From: Bacteroidia bacterium
GTDB lineage: Bacteria > Bacteroidota > Bacteroidia > Flavobacteriales > Flavobacteriaceae
NCBI GenBank assembly: GCA_030431695.1
Contig: JAUIIU010000011.1
Coordinates: 1 to 58,866 of the forward strand
Direction of reading: 5' to 3'
Length of the DNA: 58,866 nt
Part shown: positions 9,411 through 17,996 of the stretch, in pieces
How positions within the stretch are numbered: position 1 is the stretch's first letter
Layout: every line of letters starts with the position of its first letter
The notes under the pieces: model-generated
Told to the model about the DNA's origin: nothing
The model's input: only the letters and a program-made list of their open reading frames with translations
The model's database searches: none
Program-made: the position numbers and the translations under genes

Positions 9411-10292
9411 ATGATCTCTATTCTCATCCCAACATATAATTTCAATGTTTCACCTTTGGTGAGATCGCTATCAGAGCAAATGGAGCGCATCGATGTTCCC
9501 TTGGAGATCCTCATTTTCGATGATGCGTCCGATTCTTACACTGAAGAGAACAGGAATTCAGCGATAGCCGAAGGTGTTTCTTATCGTCGATTTGACAATA
9601 ACCTCGGGAGAAGCGCCATCAGGCAAAAACTGGCGGAATCCGCTCGATTTCAAATGCTTTTATTCCTGGACGCGGATGTCATGCCGACAGGATCTGATTT
9701 TCTTGAAAATTATGTAAAGGCAGCCCGGGAGGATGCCGAGGTGGTCTGCGGTGGGATCGCCTATGAGGCAGATCCACCTTCGAAGGACAAAATGCTCCGT
9801 TATACCTACGGAGTGAAGCGTGAGGCAAAACCCGCTTCCGAAAGAAACAAGGAACCATATATCATTGTTACGGCCAATATGCTGATCCAAAAGGACATGT
9901 TTCTCTCCATAAATGAAGACCTTTCCAACTTCTACGGGGAAGACCTTTTGCTTTCCTCGAACCTGAAAAAGAACGCCACAGCCGTACTGCATATCGACAA
10001 TCCGGTGTATCACCTCGGGTTGGAGCCAACGGAAGACTATCTCGCAAAGGCCAGGTCGGCTGTGCAAAATCTCGTTCGTTTGGAAGGTGAGAAAAGAATT
10101 GGAGATGATTTCATTTCGCTGCAACGGGCCTATCTGAAGCTGAAGCGTTTTGGTTTGGCGCCCTTGTTCAGGTGGTTTATGAAACTGTTTGATGGGAGCA
10201 TTCAGTCAAACTTGCTTTCTGCTCGCCCAAGTGTGTTTTATTTTAACCTATGGCGGCTGTCTTATTATTCTGAATTGAAGAAGCATGGTTGA
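9411..10292 (+). CDS. Family 2 glycosyltransferase
   Basis: 293 residues. The start at ATG 9411 gives MISILIPTYN, the canonical GT-A opening. The nucleotide-binding strand is followed by FDDASD, the DxD-type motif is FLDADV near residue 88, and the acceptor-side catalytic base is probably in FYGEDLLLS near residue 180. The family transfers a sugar from a nucleotide donor; donor and acceptor are unknown. No membrane segment, so cytoplasmic or peripheral. It overlaps the next glycosyltransferase by 8 nt, so the two form a translationally coupled pair in the polysaccharide locus. Confidence 0.85.
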   Translation: MISILIPTYNFNVSPLVRSLSEQMERIDVPLEILIFDDASDSYTEENRNSAIAEGVSYRRFDNNLGRSAIRQKLAESARFQMLLFLDADVMPTGSDFLENYVKAAREDAEVVCGGIAYEADPPSKDKMLRYTYGVKREAKPASERNKEPYIIVTANMLIQKDMFLSINEDLSNFYGEDLLLSSNLKKNATAVLHIDNPVYHLGLEPTEDYLAKARSAVQNLVRLEGEKRIGDDFISLQRAYLKLKRFGLAPLFRWFMKLFDGSIQSNLLSARPSVFYFNLWRLSYYSELKKHG

Positions 10293-11211
10293 ATTCTCTG
10301 TCGTCATAGCGGTTTACAACAAAGAAGGTTACATTGGGAAGACCCTCGAAAGTGTGTTGAAGCAAACGTACCGGAATTTTGAGGTCGTTGTTGTGAACGA
10401 CGGCTCAAAAGATAAAAGTGAAGAAGTGATCTTGTCCTTTGACGATGACAGGATCAAATACTTTCCTCAAGAAAACCTTGGTGCCGGGGCAGCACGTAAC
10501 GCAGCGATAGCCAAAGCAACCAAACCATGGATCGCCTTGCTGGACGCCGACGATATCTGGTACCCGGATTACCTGGATGAACAAGTTCGCCTGATCGAAA
10601 AATTCCCGGGTGAAAGGGTTTTTGCCACCAATAGCAGGATCAATAAAGAAGGTAAATTCATCGATAGGAATTATTCTTTTTCCCTTCCGAAAGAAGACAC
10701 AGTGTTTAATTTTTTCGAGGCCAGTCTGAGGGATTCCCTGTTAAATAGTTCACTTACCGTAGTACACAGGGACGTCCTTTCCGAAGTGAACTACTATGAT
10801 ACTGCCATAAAAAGCGGACAGGATACGGATCTTTGGGTAAAGATCGGACTGAGACACGCTGTTGTTTTTAGTCCGAAGGTCTGCGGCCATTACGAGATCA
10901 ATGAGACCAGTTTGTTCGAATCGGCCAGGAAGGTTTCAGAAAAGACAACTTTCGAAGCCTATGAACATTTGGAAAAAGACAACCCTGCATTGAAGAAATT
11001 CCTCGACCTCAACCGCTACTCCATCTGTATGATCGCGAAGTTCGAAGGAAATAAACAGGCGTTCAAGGAATTGTACTCAAAAATAGACCTTAAAAACCTA
11101 TCCTTTTCTCAACGGTTCTTACTGAAAATGAATCGTCCAATGTTGATCTTAGCCAAGCGAACGCAGAATTTCCTGGCCGGAATGGGTCTTCGCTTAAGCT
11201 CCTTTAAATAG
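10285..11211 (+). CDS. Family 2 glycosyltransferase
   Basis: 308 residues. It opens with FSVVIAVYNKEGYIGKTLES, followed by VVVNDGSKDKS and the DxD motif in WIALLDADDIWYPDYL near residue 92, all typical GT-A family 2 features. SGQDTDLWVKIGL near residue 178 holds the usual ED/QD catalytic-side motif. It starts inside the preceding gene (8-nt overlap). Its last 18 nt overlap the convergent fdtA-like gene, with no terminator between them. It likely adds one sugar of the surface repeat unit. Confidence 0.85.
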   Translation: MVEFSVVIAVYNKEGYIGKTLESVLKQTYRNFEVVVVNDGSKDKSEEVILSFDDDRIKYFPQENLGAGAARNAAIAKATKPWIALLDADDIWYPDYLDEQVRLIEKFPGERVFATNSRINKEGKFIDRNYSFSLPKEDTVFNFFEASLRDSLLNSSLTVVHRDVLSEVNYYDTAIKSGQDTDLWVKIGLRHAVVFSPKVCGHYEINETSLFESARKVSEKTTFEAYEHLEKDNPALKKFLDLNRYSICMIAKFEGNKQAFKELYSKIDLKNLSFSQRFLLKMNRPMLILAKRTQNFLAGMGLRLSSFK

Positions 11212-11604
11212 CAGGAACTGGGCGTAGTCCCTGATATAATCGGCCTCGTCGAATTCTCCGGAGGACATCACAAGACAGATAGCACCCGAGGTAAAATTTA
11301 CCAACTCCCGCCATATACCCGTAGGGATCAGCAAGCCGCGATATGGCCTGTTCAGTGTGAAAGTACGTTTGGACCGGCCATCGTCGAGGATCACATCGAA
11401 GCTGCCGTTGAGTGCCACGAGAAACTCGAGCTGTTCCTTGTGGGCATGTCCGCCCCTGGATGAATCGCCGGGCACATCGTACAGGTAGTACACCCTTTGG
11501 ATGTCGTAAGGCAAAAGGTCCTTTTCGATCACCGAAAGATTCCCTCTTCCTTCAGGGTCGATGATCTTCGGAATTTGAATAAGTTCTATGGAATCCAGTT
11601 TCAT
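11194..11604 (-). CDS. fdtA: FdtA/QdtA-type cupin, TDP-4-keto-6-deoxyglucose 3,4-ketoisomerase
   Basis: 136 residues, a single cupin. It opens with IELIQIPKIIDPEGRGNLSV, then the conserved RGGHAHKEQLEFLVALNGSF, with the His pair typical of FdtA, and ends with RDYAQFL. The family moves the keto group of dTDP-4-keto-6-deoxyglucose from C4 to C3, providing the substrate for a 3-aminotransferase. The matching aminotransferase is encoded at 17997-19097. FdtA (galacto) and QdtA (gluco) cannot be told apart by eye, so the final sugar could be Fuc3N or Qui3N. It lies 1 nt downstream of the GT4 gene on the same strand. Confidence 0.8.
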   Translation of the reverse strand: MKLDSIELIQIPKIIDPEGRGNLSVIEKDLLPYDIQRVYYLYDVPGDSSRGGHAHKEQLEFLVALNGSFDVILDDGRSKRTFTLNRPYRGLLIPTGIWRELVNFTSGAICLVMSSGEFDEADYIRDYAQFLLFKGA

Positions 11605-11605
11605 A

Positions 11606-12712
11606 TTATCCCAGTAATTTCTTCCATTGTTGGGCGATCAATTCGGTTGAAAAACGCGCCACCGATGGCCTGGCGTTTTGTGACAGCCGTAGATATAACG
11701 CATCATCACGACAAATCTTGCCAATCGCTTCAGCAAATAAAGGTAGGCTTCTTTTCGGAACCAGCAAACCATTTTCGCCATCCGTGATGATTTCCGAAGG
11801 CCCCGAATCGATATCCAGGGAAACAACTGGCGTTCCTTCCGAAAGCGATTCTACGAGCACCATAGGGAAACCCTCATACCTGCTGGTCAACAGGCTTGCG
11901 CGAGCCCCCGAGATGATCGGGAAGGGGTTTGGGGTATGTGGCAGGAAGATGAAATGGGTCGCCGCTGAAGTTTCGGCTGCGTATTTCTTTATGAGTTCGG
12001 AATCGGGTCCGTCTCCCAGTATCACCAGTTTTACATCCTGCTTCCACACTTCAGAAGCAACAAAAGCATCCACCAGGAACTTGAGATCCTTGATCTCGTC
12101 GAAGACGCGTCCGTACCACAGCAGGTATTTCGACCCTCTTAGTCCGGTGGGAAGTTCATTCTTATTGCTCAACCCGGGAGTATCAAAGGCATTGTAAATA
12201 GTAACCGTATTATGGATCCCTGAAGCATTCAGAAGTTCGGTCTCTATGAATTTCGAAACGGCCACCGTAGCATAGTTCTTCGAATAGATGGTAGTCATTC
12301 GCTCCTCGCTCTCCGAAAAATAGGTAGCTTTTTTGGCGCTGTGAACCACGTAGATCCTGCGAATCCCTTTGTACACGTATTGATCGTAAAAAACCTCCCG
12401 TTTGCTGTTGTTCTTCGGTCGATGATCGATCACGAAATCGAAGTTGTTCTTGTTAAGGTAGCTTTTCAATTTCCAGGCACGCAGCAATCGATTGGCAAAG
12501 GAATCATTCTCTTTCTTTCCTTTCCCAAGATTCAGTAATTCCCCGGAAAACTCCTGCTCCACCCTGTCCTGTAGAATAACGGTATGGACCTCGTAACCCA
12601 GATCGTCCAGCATGCCCGAGAGTATGCCACAGGAGCGTTCTGCTCCTCCCCGACCCAGGGACGTCGCCACCAAACAGACCTTAATTTTAGCGGATTTCGG
12701 AGGCTTCGTCAT
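11606..12712 (-). CDS. Family 4 glycosyltransferase
   Basis: 368 residues, GT-B fold. The N-terminal donor/acceptor domain carries VATSLGRGGAERSCGILSG, a glycine-rich loop typical of GT4. The C-terminal domain has KYLLWYGRVFDEIKDLKFL, then the diagnostic SRYEGFPMVLVESLSEGTPVV (the E-x7-E motif) and DSGPSEIITDGENGLLV. It retains the donor configuration. Cytoplasmic. It is followed after 1 nt by the fdtA-like gene, so the two are coupled. The divergent neighbour at 12758 shares a 45-bp intergenic region. Confidence 0.85.
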   Translation of the reverse strand: MTKPPKSAKIKVCLVATSLGRGGAERSCGILSGMLDDLGYEVHTVILQDRVEQEFSGELLNLGKGKKENDSFANRLLRAWKLKSYLNKNNFDFVIDHRPKNNSKREVFYDQYVYKGIRRIYVVHSAKKATYFSESEERMTTIYSKNYATVAVSKFIETELLNASGIHNTVTIYNAFDTPGLSNKNELPTGLRGSKYLLWYGRVFDEIKDLKFLVDAFVASEVWKQDVKLVILGDGPDSELIKKYAAETSAATHFIFLPHTPNPFPIISGARASLLTSRYEGFPMVLVESLSEGTPVVSLDIDSGPSEIITDGENGLLVPKRSLPLFAEAIGKICRDDALYLRLSQNARPSVARFSTELIAQQWKKLLG

Positions 12713-12721
12713 TAATTGTGT

Positions 12722-12729
12722 TATTTTTG
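12722..12729 (+). promoter_or_regulatory. Putative -7 box (TATTTTTG), plus strand
   Basis: A TAnnTTTG match inside the 45-bp gap between divergent glycosyltransferase genes, 28 nt before the plus-strand ATG at 12758. On the minus strand the same gap holds a weaker TATATTTA. No convincing -33 element. Confidence 0.4.
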
Positions 12730-12757
12730 AAAAAGATGCCGTAAATATAACGCATTT

Positions 12758-13891
12758 ATGAAGATACTACTGGTTGGGGAATACAGCCGCCTGCATAATT
12801 CACTAAAGGAAGGACTTACAGAACTTGGGCATGAAGTGACCATCATCGGAAGTGGTGACGAGTTCAAGAAATACCCGGTGGACATCCTGATCGAGAACCG
12901 GTATCAGCATGGATTTCGGAAGAAGTTCATGGTGCTGTGTTATAAACTCTTCGGAATAAACCTCAAAGCCAATAGCATAAAAAAGCAGTTCTTCTCTCAT
13001 GCCGATAAATTGAAAGGCTTCGATGTGGTGCAACTCATAAACGAGAGTCCTCTGGGTGCCAATCCCGGGGTAGAAATGGAGATCATCGGGTTCCTCAAAG
13101 AGAATAACAAGAAGCTTTTCCTGCTTTCCTGCGGAACCGATCACCTGAGCGTTCGCTACGCCCTGGATAAGAAATTCCGATACTCCATACTCACACCGCT
13201 GTTTGAGGGAAAAGTATCGGAGCTGGAATTCGATGCTGTTCTGAAATATGTCCGACCCGAATACAAGGAATTGCACGAATTTGTATTTCAGCAGATCGAA
13301 GGAGTGATCGCTTCCGATCTCGATTACCATATCCCACTGTTGGGCCATGAAAAATACCTGGGAATGATCCCCAACCCGATCAACACGAAAAAGATACCGC
13401 TAATTCCGCTTCCATCCGCCGACAAGATCGTGATCTTTCATGGAGTTAACAGGGCCAATTACTTCAGAAAAGGAAATGATTACTTCAGCAAAGCATTGAA
13501 AAAAATAAAACTGACACATGGAGACCGCATCGAGATCATTACTGTTGAGAGCGTTCCATATGCCGAATACATCCAACTCTACGATCGCGCACACATTTTG
13601 CTGGACCAGGTGCTTGGCTACGACCAGGGTTACAACGCATTGGAAGCCATGGCCAAGGGAAAAGTTGTTTTTACCGGCGCCGAGGAAGAACACAGGCAGT
13701 ATTACAAGTTGACGGAGACTGTGGCGGTGAATGCCATACCTGATGCCGACCAGATCTATGACTCCCTGGTTGAACTGATCGAAGATCCCGAAAAGATGCT
13801 GCAAATATCAGAGGCTGCACGGGCGTTCGTTGAAAGAGAACACGACTATCTCCGCATAGCTGAGAAATACTTGGAATTCTATACTTCATAA
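12758..13891 (+). CDS. Glycosyltransferase, GT-B fold (family 1/4-like)
   Basis: 377 residues. It opens MKILLVGEYSRLHNSLKEGL, a Rossmann-type strand and helix. The C-terminal half has IVIFHGVNRANYFRKGNDYF, DRAHILLDQVLGYDQGYNALEAMAKGKVVF with the E-A-M-A motif, and a terminal helix ARAFVEREHDY, all typical of GT-B glycosyltransferases in Bacteroidota capsule loci. The N-terminal half is divergent, so the donor cannot be guessed. It is followed by the small hexapeptide acyltransferase 65 nt downstream, which has its own promoter-like box. Confidence 0.75.
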   Translation: MKILLVGEYSRLHNSLKEGLTELGHEVTIIGSGDEFKKYPVDILIENRYQHGFRKKFMVLCYKLFGINLKANSIKKQFFSHADKLKGFDVVQLINESPLGANPGVEMEIIGFLKENNKKLFLLSCGTDHLSVRYALDKKFRYSILTPLFEGKVSELEFDAVLKYVRPEYKELHEFVFQQIEGVIASDLDYHIPLLGHEKYLGMIPNPINTKKIPLIPLPSADKIVIFHGVNRANYFRKGNDYFSKALKKIKLTHGDRIEIITVESVPYAEYIQLYDRAHILLDQVLGYDQGYNALEAMAKGKVVFTGAEEEHRQYYKLTETVAVNAIPDADQIYDSLVELIEDPEKMLQISEAARAFVEREHDYLRIAEKYLEFYTS

Positions 13892-13926
13892 GCCTAATTT
13901 TGAAGTTCTGTTAGTGGAGTATTGAT

Positions 13927-13934
13927 TACCTTTG
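13927..13934 (+). promoter_or_regulatory. Putative -7 box (TACCTTTG) for hexapeptide transferase
   Basis: A perfect TAnnTTTG match in the 65-bp gap upstream of the ATG at 13957. A TTTG lies 24 nt upstream (13899-13902), somewhat longer than the usual 19-21 nt spacing. Confidence 0.45.
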
Positions 13935-13956
13935 TCCAAATCTTTTTACCAATTCT

Positions 13957-14445
13957 ATGAGCATGAATGTAATTTCCGATAAGGCTATCATTGGCAAAAA
14001 CGTGCAGATCGGTTCTTTCTGCGTGATCGACGAAGGCGTTGAGATTGGCGACAATACCGTCATCAAAAGTTATGTTGAGCTTAGAAGCGGAACTAAGATC
14101 GGCAAGAATTGCTATATTGATTCACGAGTTTCCAGTTCCGGTAATTGTGTTATAGGCGACAATGTAATTGTGCGTTACGACAGCATTTTGGCTCGTGGTG
14201 TGAAGATCGGGGATGGCACATATATTTGTCCGAAGGTAATGACCAACAACCTGAATACGGAGAAAGAACAAATTGGTGGTGCGCATATGGGAACCAACGT
14301 TTTTGTGGGTACCGGTTGTGTGCTTCAGCATGGGATCGAGATCGGGGACAACAGTGTTCTTGGGGCTCTGTCGTTCGTGAACAAAAATGTGCCTTCCAAC
14401 GAAGTTTGGTTTGGTAATCCCGCCGTTTTCAAGAAAAAACTCTAG
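13957..14445 (+). CDS. Hexapeptide-repeat N-acyltransferase (LbH fold), possible FdtC/WbpD-type
   Basis: 162 residues made of left-handed beta-helix hexapeptide repeats from about residue 5 to 150 (IGKNVQIGSFCVIDEGVEIG, IGKNCYIDS, IGDNVIVRYDSIL, IGDNSVLGALSFV). It ends with the usual WFGNPAVFKKKL tail. Such proteins are trimeric acetyl-CoA or acyl-CoA transferases. With an FdtA-like isomerase and an FdtB-like aminotransferase in the same locus, N-acetylation of a 3-amino-3,6-dideoxy sugar is the natural guess, but O-acetylation is possible. An in-frame ATG two codons downstream is an equal start. It overlaps the convergent acyltransferase gene by 4 nt. Confidence 0.75.
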   Translation: MSMNVISDKAIIGKNVQIGSFCVIDEGVEIGDNTVIKSYVELRSGTKIGKNCYIDSRVSSSGNCVIGDNVIVRYDSILARGVKIGDGTYICPKVMTNNLNTEKEQIGGAHMGTNVFVGTGCVLQHGIEIGDNSVLGALSFVNKNVPSNEVWFGNPAVFKKKL

Positions 14446-15191
14446 TATCTCCAGATATCCTTGTTGCGTAGCAACATCTCTTTTTCCGACTCCCAGTCGC
14501 GTATATAATCCGACTTGAGCAATTTGGCCGGAATTCCACCGATAAGGATATTATTGCCGTGCTCTGTATAGTCCCGATTGCACATCGAATTTGAAGCCAC
14601 CACACAAGAATCCGGGGTCTTTGTATTGTTCATTATGGAAACGCGGTTGGAGATGGTATTGTAATTCCCGATCTCAATAGCCCCGCTCATCGGCACATAT
14701 TCGCCGGTAGTGAGGTCTTTCATCGGGTGAGCAGTGGTATCCACCAGTTGGGATTCGTAACCAATTCCCGCCCAGTTGCCCAGGACAATTCGGTGGGTAC
14801 ATATCAGTTTTACATTCGAACCCAAACAACCCATATCGCCGAATTCGCAATAACCATCGCGGTGCACGAAGACAAAACAATCTTTCCCGATATGCGCCCG
14901 GTTCTTGAAGACCAGGGTACCCTCCAGGGCTAATTCCGCAATACCTTTGGAGGTGGTCATTCGTTCGAACTGAAGTCCGAAACCGATCATCCCTTTCCTT
15001 ACCGGCCCTTCAAGTATTACCTTTCCCGAAATATTTGTGAACTTAACCGGGCCATAAAAGATCACTGGTAGTTTGAGCGCTGTGCCGAGGGGGAATTTTT
15101 TAAGATTGAAGTATATGGTTTTACCCCAGTTCACCGACTGGTGCCGACGAATCTTACGTTTCATACTTCTATATATGCTTCGTAACCCCAT
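14442..15191 (-). CDS. Hexapeptide-repeat acyltransferase (maltose/serine acetyltransferase-like)
   Basis: 249 residues. A basic N-terminus (MKRKIRRHQ) is followed by ITKIYFN-like strands and then hexapeptide repeats: IGKDCFVFVHRDGYCEFGD, LGSNVKLICTHRIVLGNWAG, IEIGNYNTISNRVSIMNNTK, ILIGGIPAKLL. The THRI and DTTAHP segments hold the His residues expected near an acyltransferase active site. It probably acetylates a surface sugar. The start codon overlaps the flippase stop by 1 nt (TAATG), so it is translationally coupled and is the last gene of the minus-strand operon. Confidence 0.75.
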   Translation of the reverse strand: MGLRSIYRSMKRKIRRHQSVNWGKTIYFNLKKFPLGTALKLPVIFYGPVKFTNISGKVILEGPVRKGMIGFGLQFERMTTSKGIAELALEGTLVFKNRAHIGKDCFVFVHRDGYCEFGDMGCLGSNVKLICTHRIVLGNWAGIGYESQLVDTTAHPMKDLTTGEYVPMSGAIEIGNYNTISNRVSIMNNTKTPDSCVVASNSMCNRDYTEHGNNILIGGIPAKLLKSDYIRDWESEKEMLLRNKDIWRY

Positions 15192-16678
15192 TATTTTTTT
15201 CTTCGGTTTATGAAATCCCGTATCACCTCCCTGAGATCCATTTTCTTATTCAGGAAATATACAGTAAAAATAACAGAAAGTAGTGCCAGGAACCCCTGGA
15301 AGGTATAGCGAACCAATGGATCATCCCAGTAACCAAGCACGAAGCCGGTGATAACCAGGAAGGAACAAAATACCAGCATGATGTAAAATTCGGCACTGAG
15401 ATAGAATTTGTACCTGAAATAGGTAATAGTTGCCAGACCTACGAAATGAACGAAATAATAGATACAAAAACTTACTCCCAGGCCTTCCAGTCCGCCAAGG
15501 TAATACCCCAGTATATTGCTTGCGACCAGCACAATACTGAAGCCGATAGCTGTGCGTATGAAGAGTGAGGAATCTCCCTTTGCGATGATCACATAACCGA
15601 TCGACCAGGAAGCTGCCTTCAGTAACATCCCCAGTATCCCCCAGCTTACGAATTCCACAACCGGGAGGAAGTCGTCCGTATAAAGAATGGTAATGATAAG
15701 CGGGGCGAAGATCAGGAACAGAAGAATGATAGGTGTAATGAGAAGAACAGCAATATAGGCTTGTTCGAATACTGTTTTCCGGACCTCGACGATGGAATCT
15801 GCTATTCCGGCCAAGCGCGGGTAATAATCTGTGGCCATGGCGTTGAATATGAGTCCGACGTACGTATTCAGGATCACAATTCCTGCCGTGTAGTATCCAA
15901 CCTCGCTTACCCCGCCTTCACCACTGATATAGATCTGTATCACATAGGCTGCCAGTAGTGCGATCATACTGCTCACACTAAGCGTGATCCCGAGTTTTAC
16001 CATTTCCTTTCCTTCGGAAAAGACCTTTCTCGAATCCACATTGACCTTTTCAAGGGGTATCCTCGACCTGTAATAACTAGTGAATAAAAAGCTCAGGAAG
16101 GTCGAGATGATGATTGCAGGAACAATAGCATCCAACCTGAAGAAATAGTAGAGCGGTACAGTGATCAGGAGTCCGGCGAGATTACCGATCACCGTAGCCG
16201 AGGCAAGGCTTTTCAATTTCCGAAGTCCCTGTAATACCGCCAGTTCTCCACTTGCCAGTTGCTTGAAAAGCAGGGCCATCGCGATCCAGACGAATGCCAG
16301 GGTGTATGTACTGTCTCCAAATGCCAGCTTGCTGAGCAACCACGAGAATGCAATCATCAGGATGGCACCGGCGATACCGGTAATCCATACCAATCGCCTC
16401 AGGACACCAACTATGCGGGCGACTTCGGTATTGCTAGCGTTCTTTTCGGCAAACGAAATATCTTTCACACCACTCTTATCCAGGCCGAGGTTGGTTGCCC
16501 CGTTCACCAGGTTCATGGTAGTGTTCAGTAAGCCCGCTATACCCATACCTTCGGGACCGATGAATAGTGCAATGAATTTGGACCGAACTATGGAGATCAG
16601 GATACTGAAAACCTGTACCCCGCCGAATAGCGAAGTAGCCTTCATAACCTGCCTGTATGAACTCTTTCGGTCCCTCAT
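15191..16678 (-). CDS. O-antigen/polysaccharide flippase (Wzx, MATE-like), copy 1
   Basis: 495 residues with about 12-14 membrane segments. The N-terminus (ATSLFGGVQVFSILISIVRS, then KFIALFIGPEGMGIAGLLNT) matches WzxE-like O-antigen translocases. It would flip lipid-linked oligosaccharide across the inner membrane. It starts at ATG 16678, 1 nt after the stop of a second flippase gene and overlaps the following acyltransferase by 1 nt. The two flippases are clearly related in fold but differ in sequence, so one may serve a different glycan. No canonical ribosome-binding site. Confidence 0.85.
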   Translation of the reverse strand: MRDRKSSYRQVMKATSLFGGVQVFSILISIVRSKFIALFIGPEGMGIAGLLNTTMNLVNGATNLGLDKSGVKDISFAEKNASNTEVARIVGVLRRLVWITGIAGAILMIAFSWLLSKLAFGDSTYTLAFVWIAMALLFKQLASGELAVLQGLRKLKSLASATVIGNLAGLLITVPLYYFFRLDAIVPAIIISTFLSFLFTSYYRSRIPLEKVNVDSRKVFSEGKEMVKLGITLSVSSMIALLAAYVIQIYISGEGGVSEVGYYTAGIVILNTYVGLIFNAMATDYYPRLAGIADSIVEVRKTVFEQAYIAVLLITPIILLFLIFAPLIITILYTDDFLPVVEFVSWGILGMLLKAASWSIGYVIIAKGDSSLFIRTAIGFSIVLVASNILGYYLGGLEGLGVSFCIYYFVHFVGLATITYFRYKFYLSAEFYIMLVFCSFLVITGFVLGYWDDPLVRYTFQGFLALLSVIFTVYFLNKKMDLREVIRDFINRRKK

Positions 16679-16679
16679 A

Positions 16680-17996
16680 TTAGTTCGTATCCGGTTTGGT
16701 GTTTAGTCCTTTATCACTATCGGGATTCTTCCTGAAATACCTGTACAACAGTATCAGTACTATCACGAAAAGGATCAGGTATCGGACGAGATGGGCGATC
16801 ACTACCCCTTCGACACCAAAATCGGTAATGAGATAGCGCGACAGCAGGAAGAAAAGCGACACCGAAATCAATTCAGTAAAAACAAAATTGACCACCAGTT
16901 TCTTCGCGATAAACTGATGTATGAGCACAAGGGTGGCCAATCTTACGAAATCTCCTGCAAGCTGCCACTTGAACAGGGGTGCCATTCCATCAAAATCTAT
17001 AAAAATGTACTTGATGAACGAATAACGCAGCAAGTAGATCACGATCATACCAACGGCGAATAGGGGTAGCAGCGTTCTGTAGATCACTCCCACTTCTTTT
17101 CTGAAATCCCGCCGGGTGTTTATACCCACGAATTTTGGGATCACATAAAGGGTGAACAATGCAGACGAAAAGACCATATAGTTCTTGGAAAGGGTCGTCA
17201 TACCCGTCCATATCCCGGCATCCGATTCCGACAGGCGGTTGGCGAGAACCGATCGTATGTCGATCTCCACCAGGTTCATGAGTACGGTTGAAGCGACCGA
17301 CATCACCGTAAATGCCAGTAATTGTTTACCGAAGGGAGTTACAAATTTCAGCTTCCTGAACTGTACGTATTCCCTGAGTACTTTCACGAAGATGAAAAGC
17401 ATCACCAACACCTGCAGTACGGGGATCAGGGCGATAGCGATCAAAGCTCCATCCAGGTTATAGCGATACAGCATGAATAAGGTTAGCGCGGCTCCAAGTA
17501 AGTAGGCAGTGAGTTCGATGGCCGCAAATCTCTTGTAACGTGACAGCCCGTTAACGATCCCGTTGAACACACGTTGAATTGAAATAAAGGGTACGATCAC
17601 TGCAACGAGCTTGATGATGTATTCGTATTCGAGGGTATAGAAGAAATACTCACTTATCCAGGCAGAGCCAAAGAACAAGACCGAAAAACAAAGAATACTA
17701 CCCAGGATCGTAAACACGAAGGTGGTGGAGAACAGGCGTTGCAACTGGTCCTTGTCCTGCTTGTATTCCGCAACGTATTTAACAATTCCATTGAACGTTC
17801 CGAAACTGGTTAGCGACATCAGGATTTGCACCAGGTTTCGGAGGGAACCGATCTTGGCGTAACCGGCTTTACCTGTAATATCAGTGAGTTCACGCTGCAG
17901 GAAAAAGGCAACGATCAGTCGGACAACGATCACTGTGGCATTCAGTGATGTCATCTTCAGCAAAACATTGTTGCGTATGAAAGCTGGGATCTTCAA
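16680..17996 (-). CDS. O-antigen/polysaccharide flippase (Wzx, MATE-like), copy 2
   Basis: 438 residues, strongly hydrophobic, about 12 membrane segments. The N-terminal NNVLLKMTSLNATVIVVRLI segment matches WzxE-like flippases. Because that conserved segment begins before the first ATG (17954), I favour the TTG at 17996 as start; it directly follows the TAA of the aminotransferase gene. VLMNLVEIDIRSVLANRLSE in the middle is also typical of the family. It lies directly upstream of flippase copy 1, with 1 nt between them. Role: moving undecaprenyl-linked sugar units to the periplasm. Confidence 0.8.
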   Translation of the reverse strand: MKIPAFIRNNVLLKMTSLNATVIVVRLIVAFFLQRELTDITGKAGYAKIGSLRNLVQILMSLTSFGTFNGIVKYVAEYKQDKDQLQRLFSTTFVFTILGSILCFSVLFFGSAWISEYFFYTLEYEYIIKLVAVIVPFISIQRVFNGIVNGLSRYKRFAAIELTAYLLGAALTLFMLYRYNLDGALIAIALIPVLQVLVMLFIFVKVLREYVQFRKLKFVTPFGKQLLAFTVMSVASTVLMNLVEIDIRSVLANRLSESDAGIWTGMTTLSKNYMVFSSALFTLYVIPKFVGINTRRDFRKEVGVIYRTLLPLFAVGMIVIYLLRYSFIKYIFIDFDGMAPLFKWQLAGDFVRLATLVLIHQFIAKKLVVNFVFTELISVSLFFLLSRYLITDFGVEGVVIAHLVRYLILFVIVLILLYRYFRKNPDSDKGLNTKPDTN

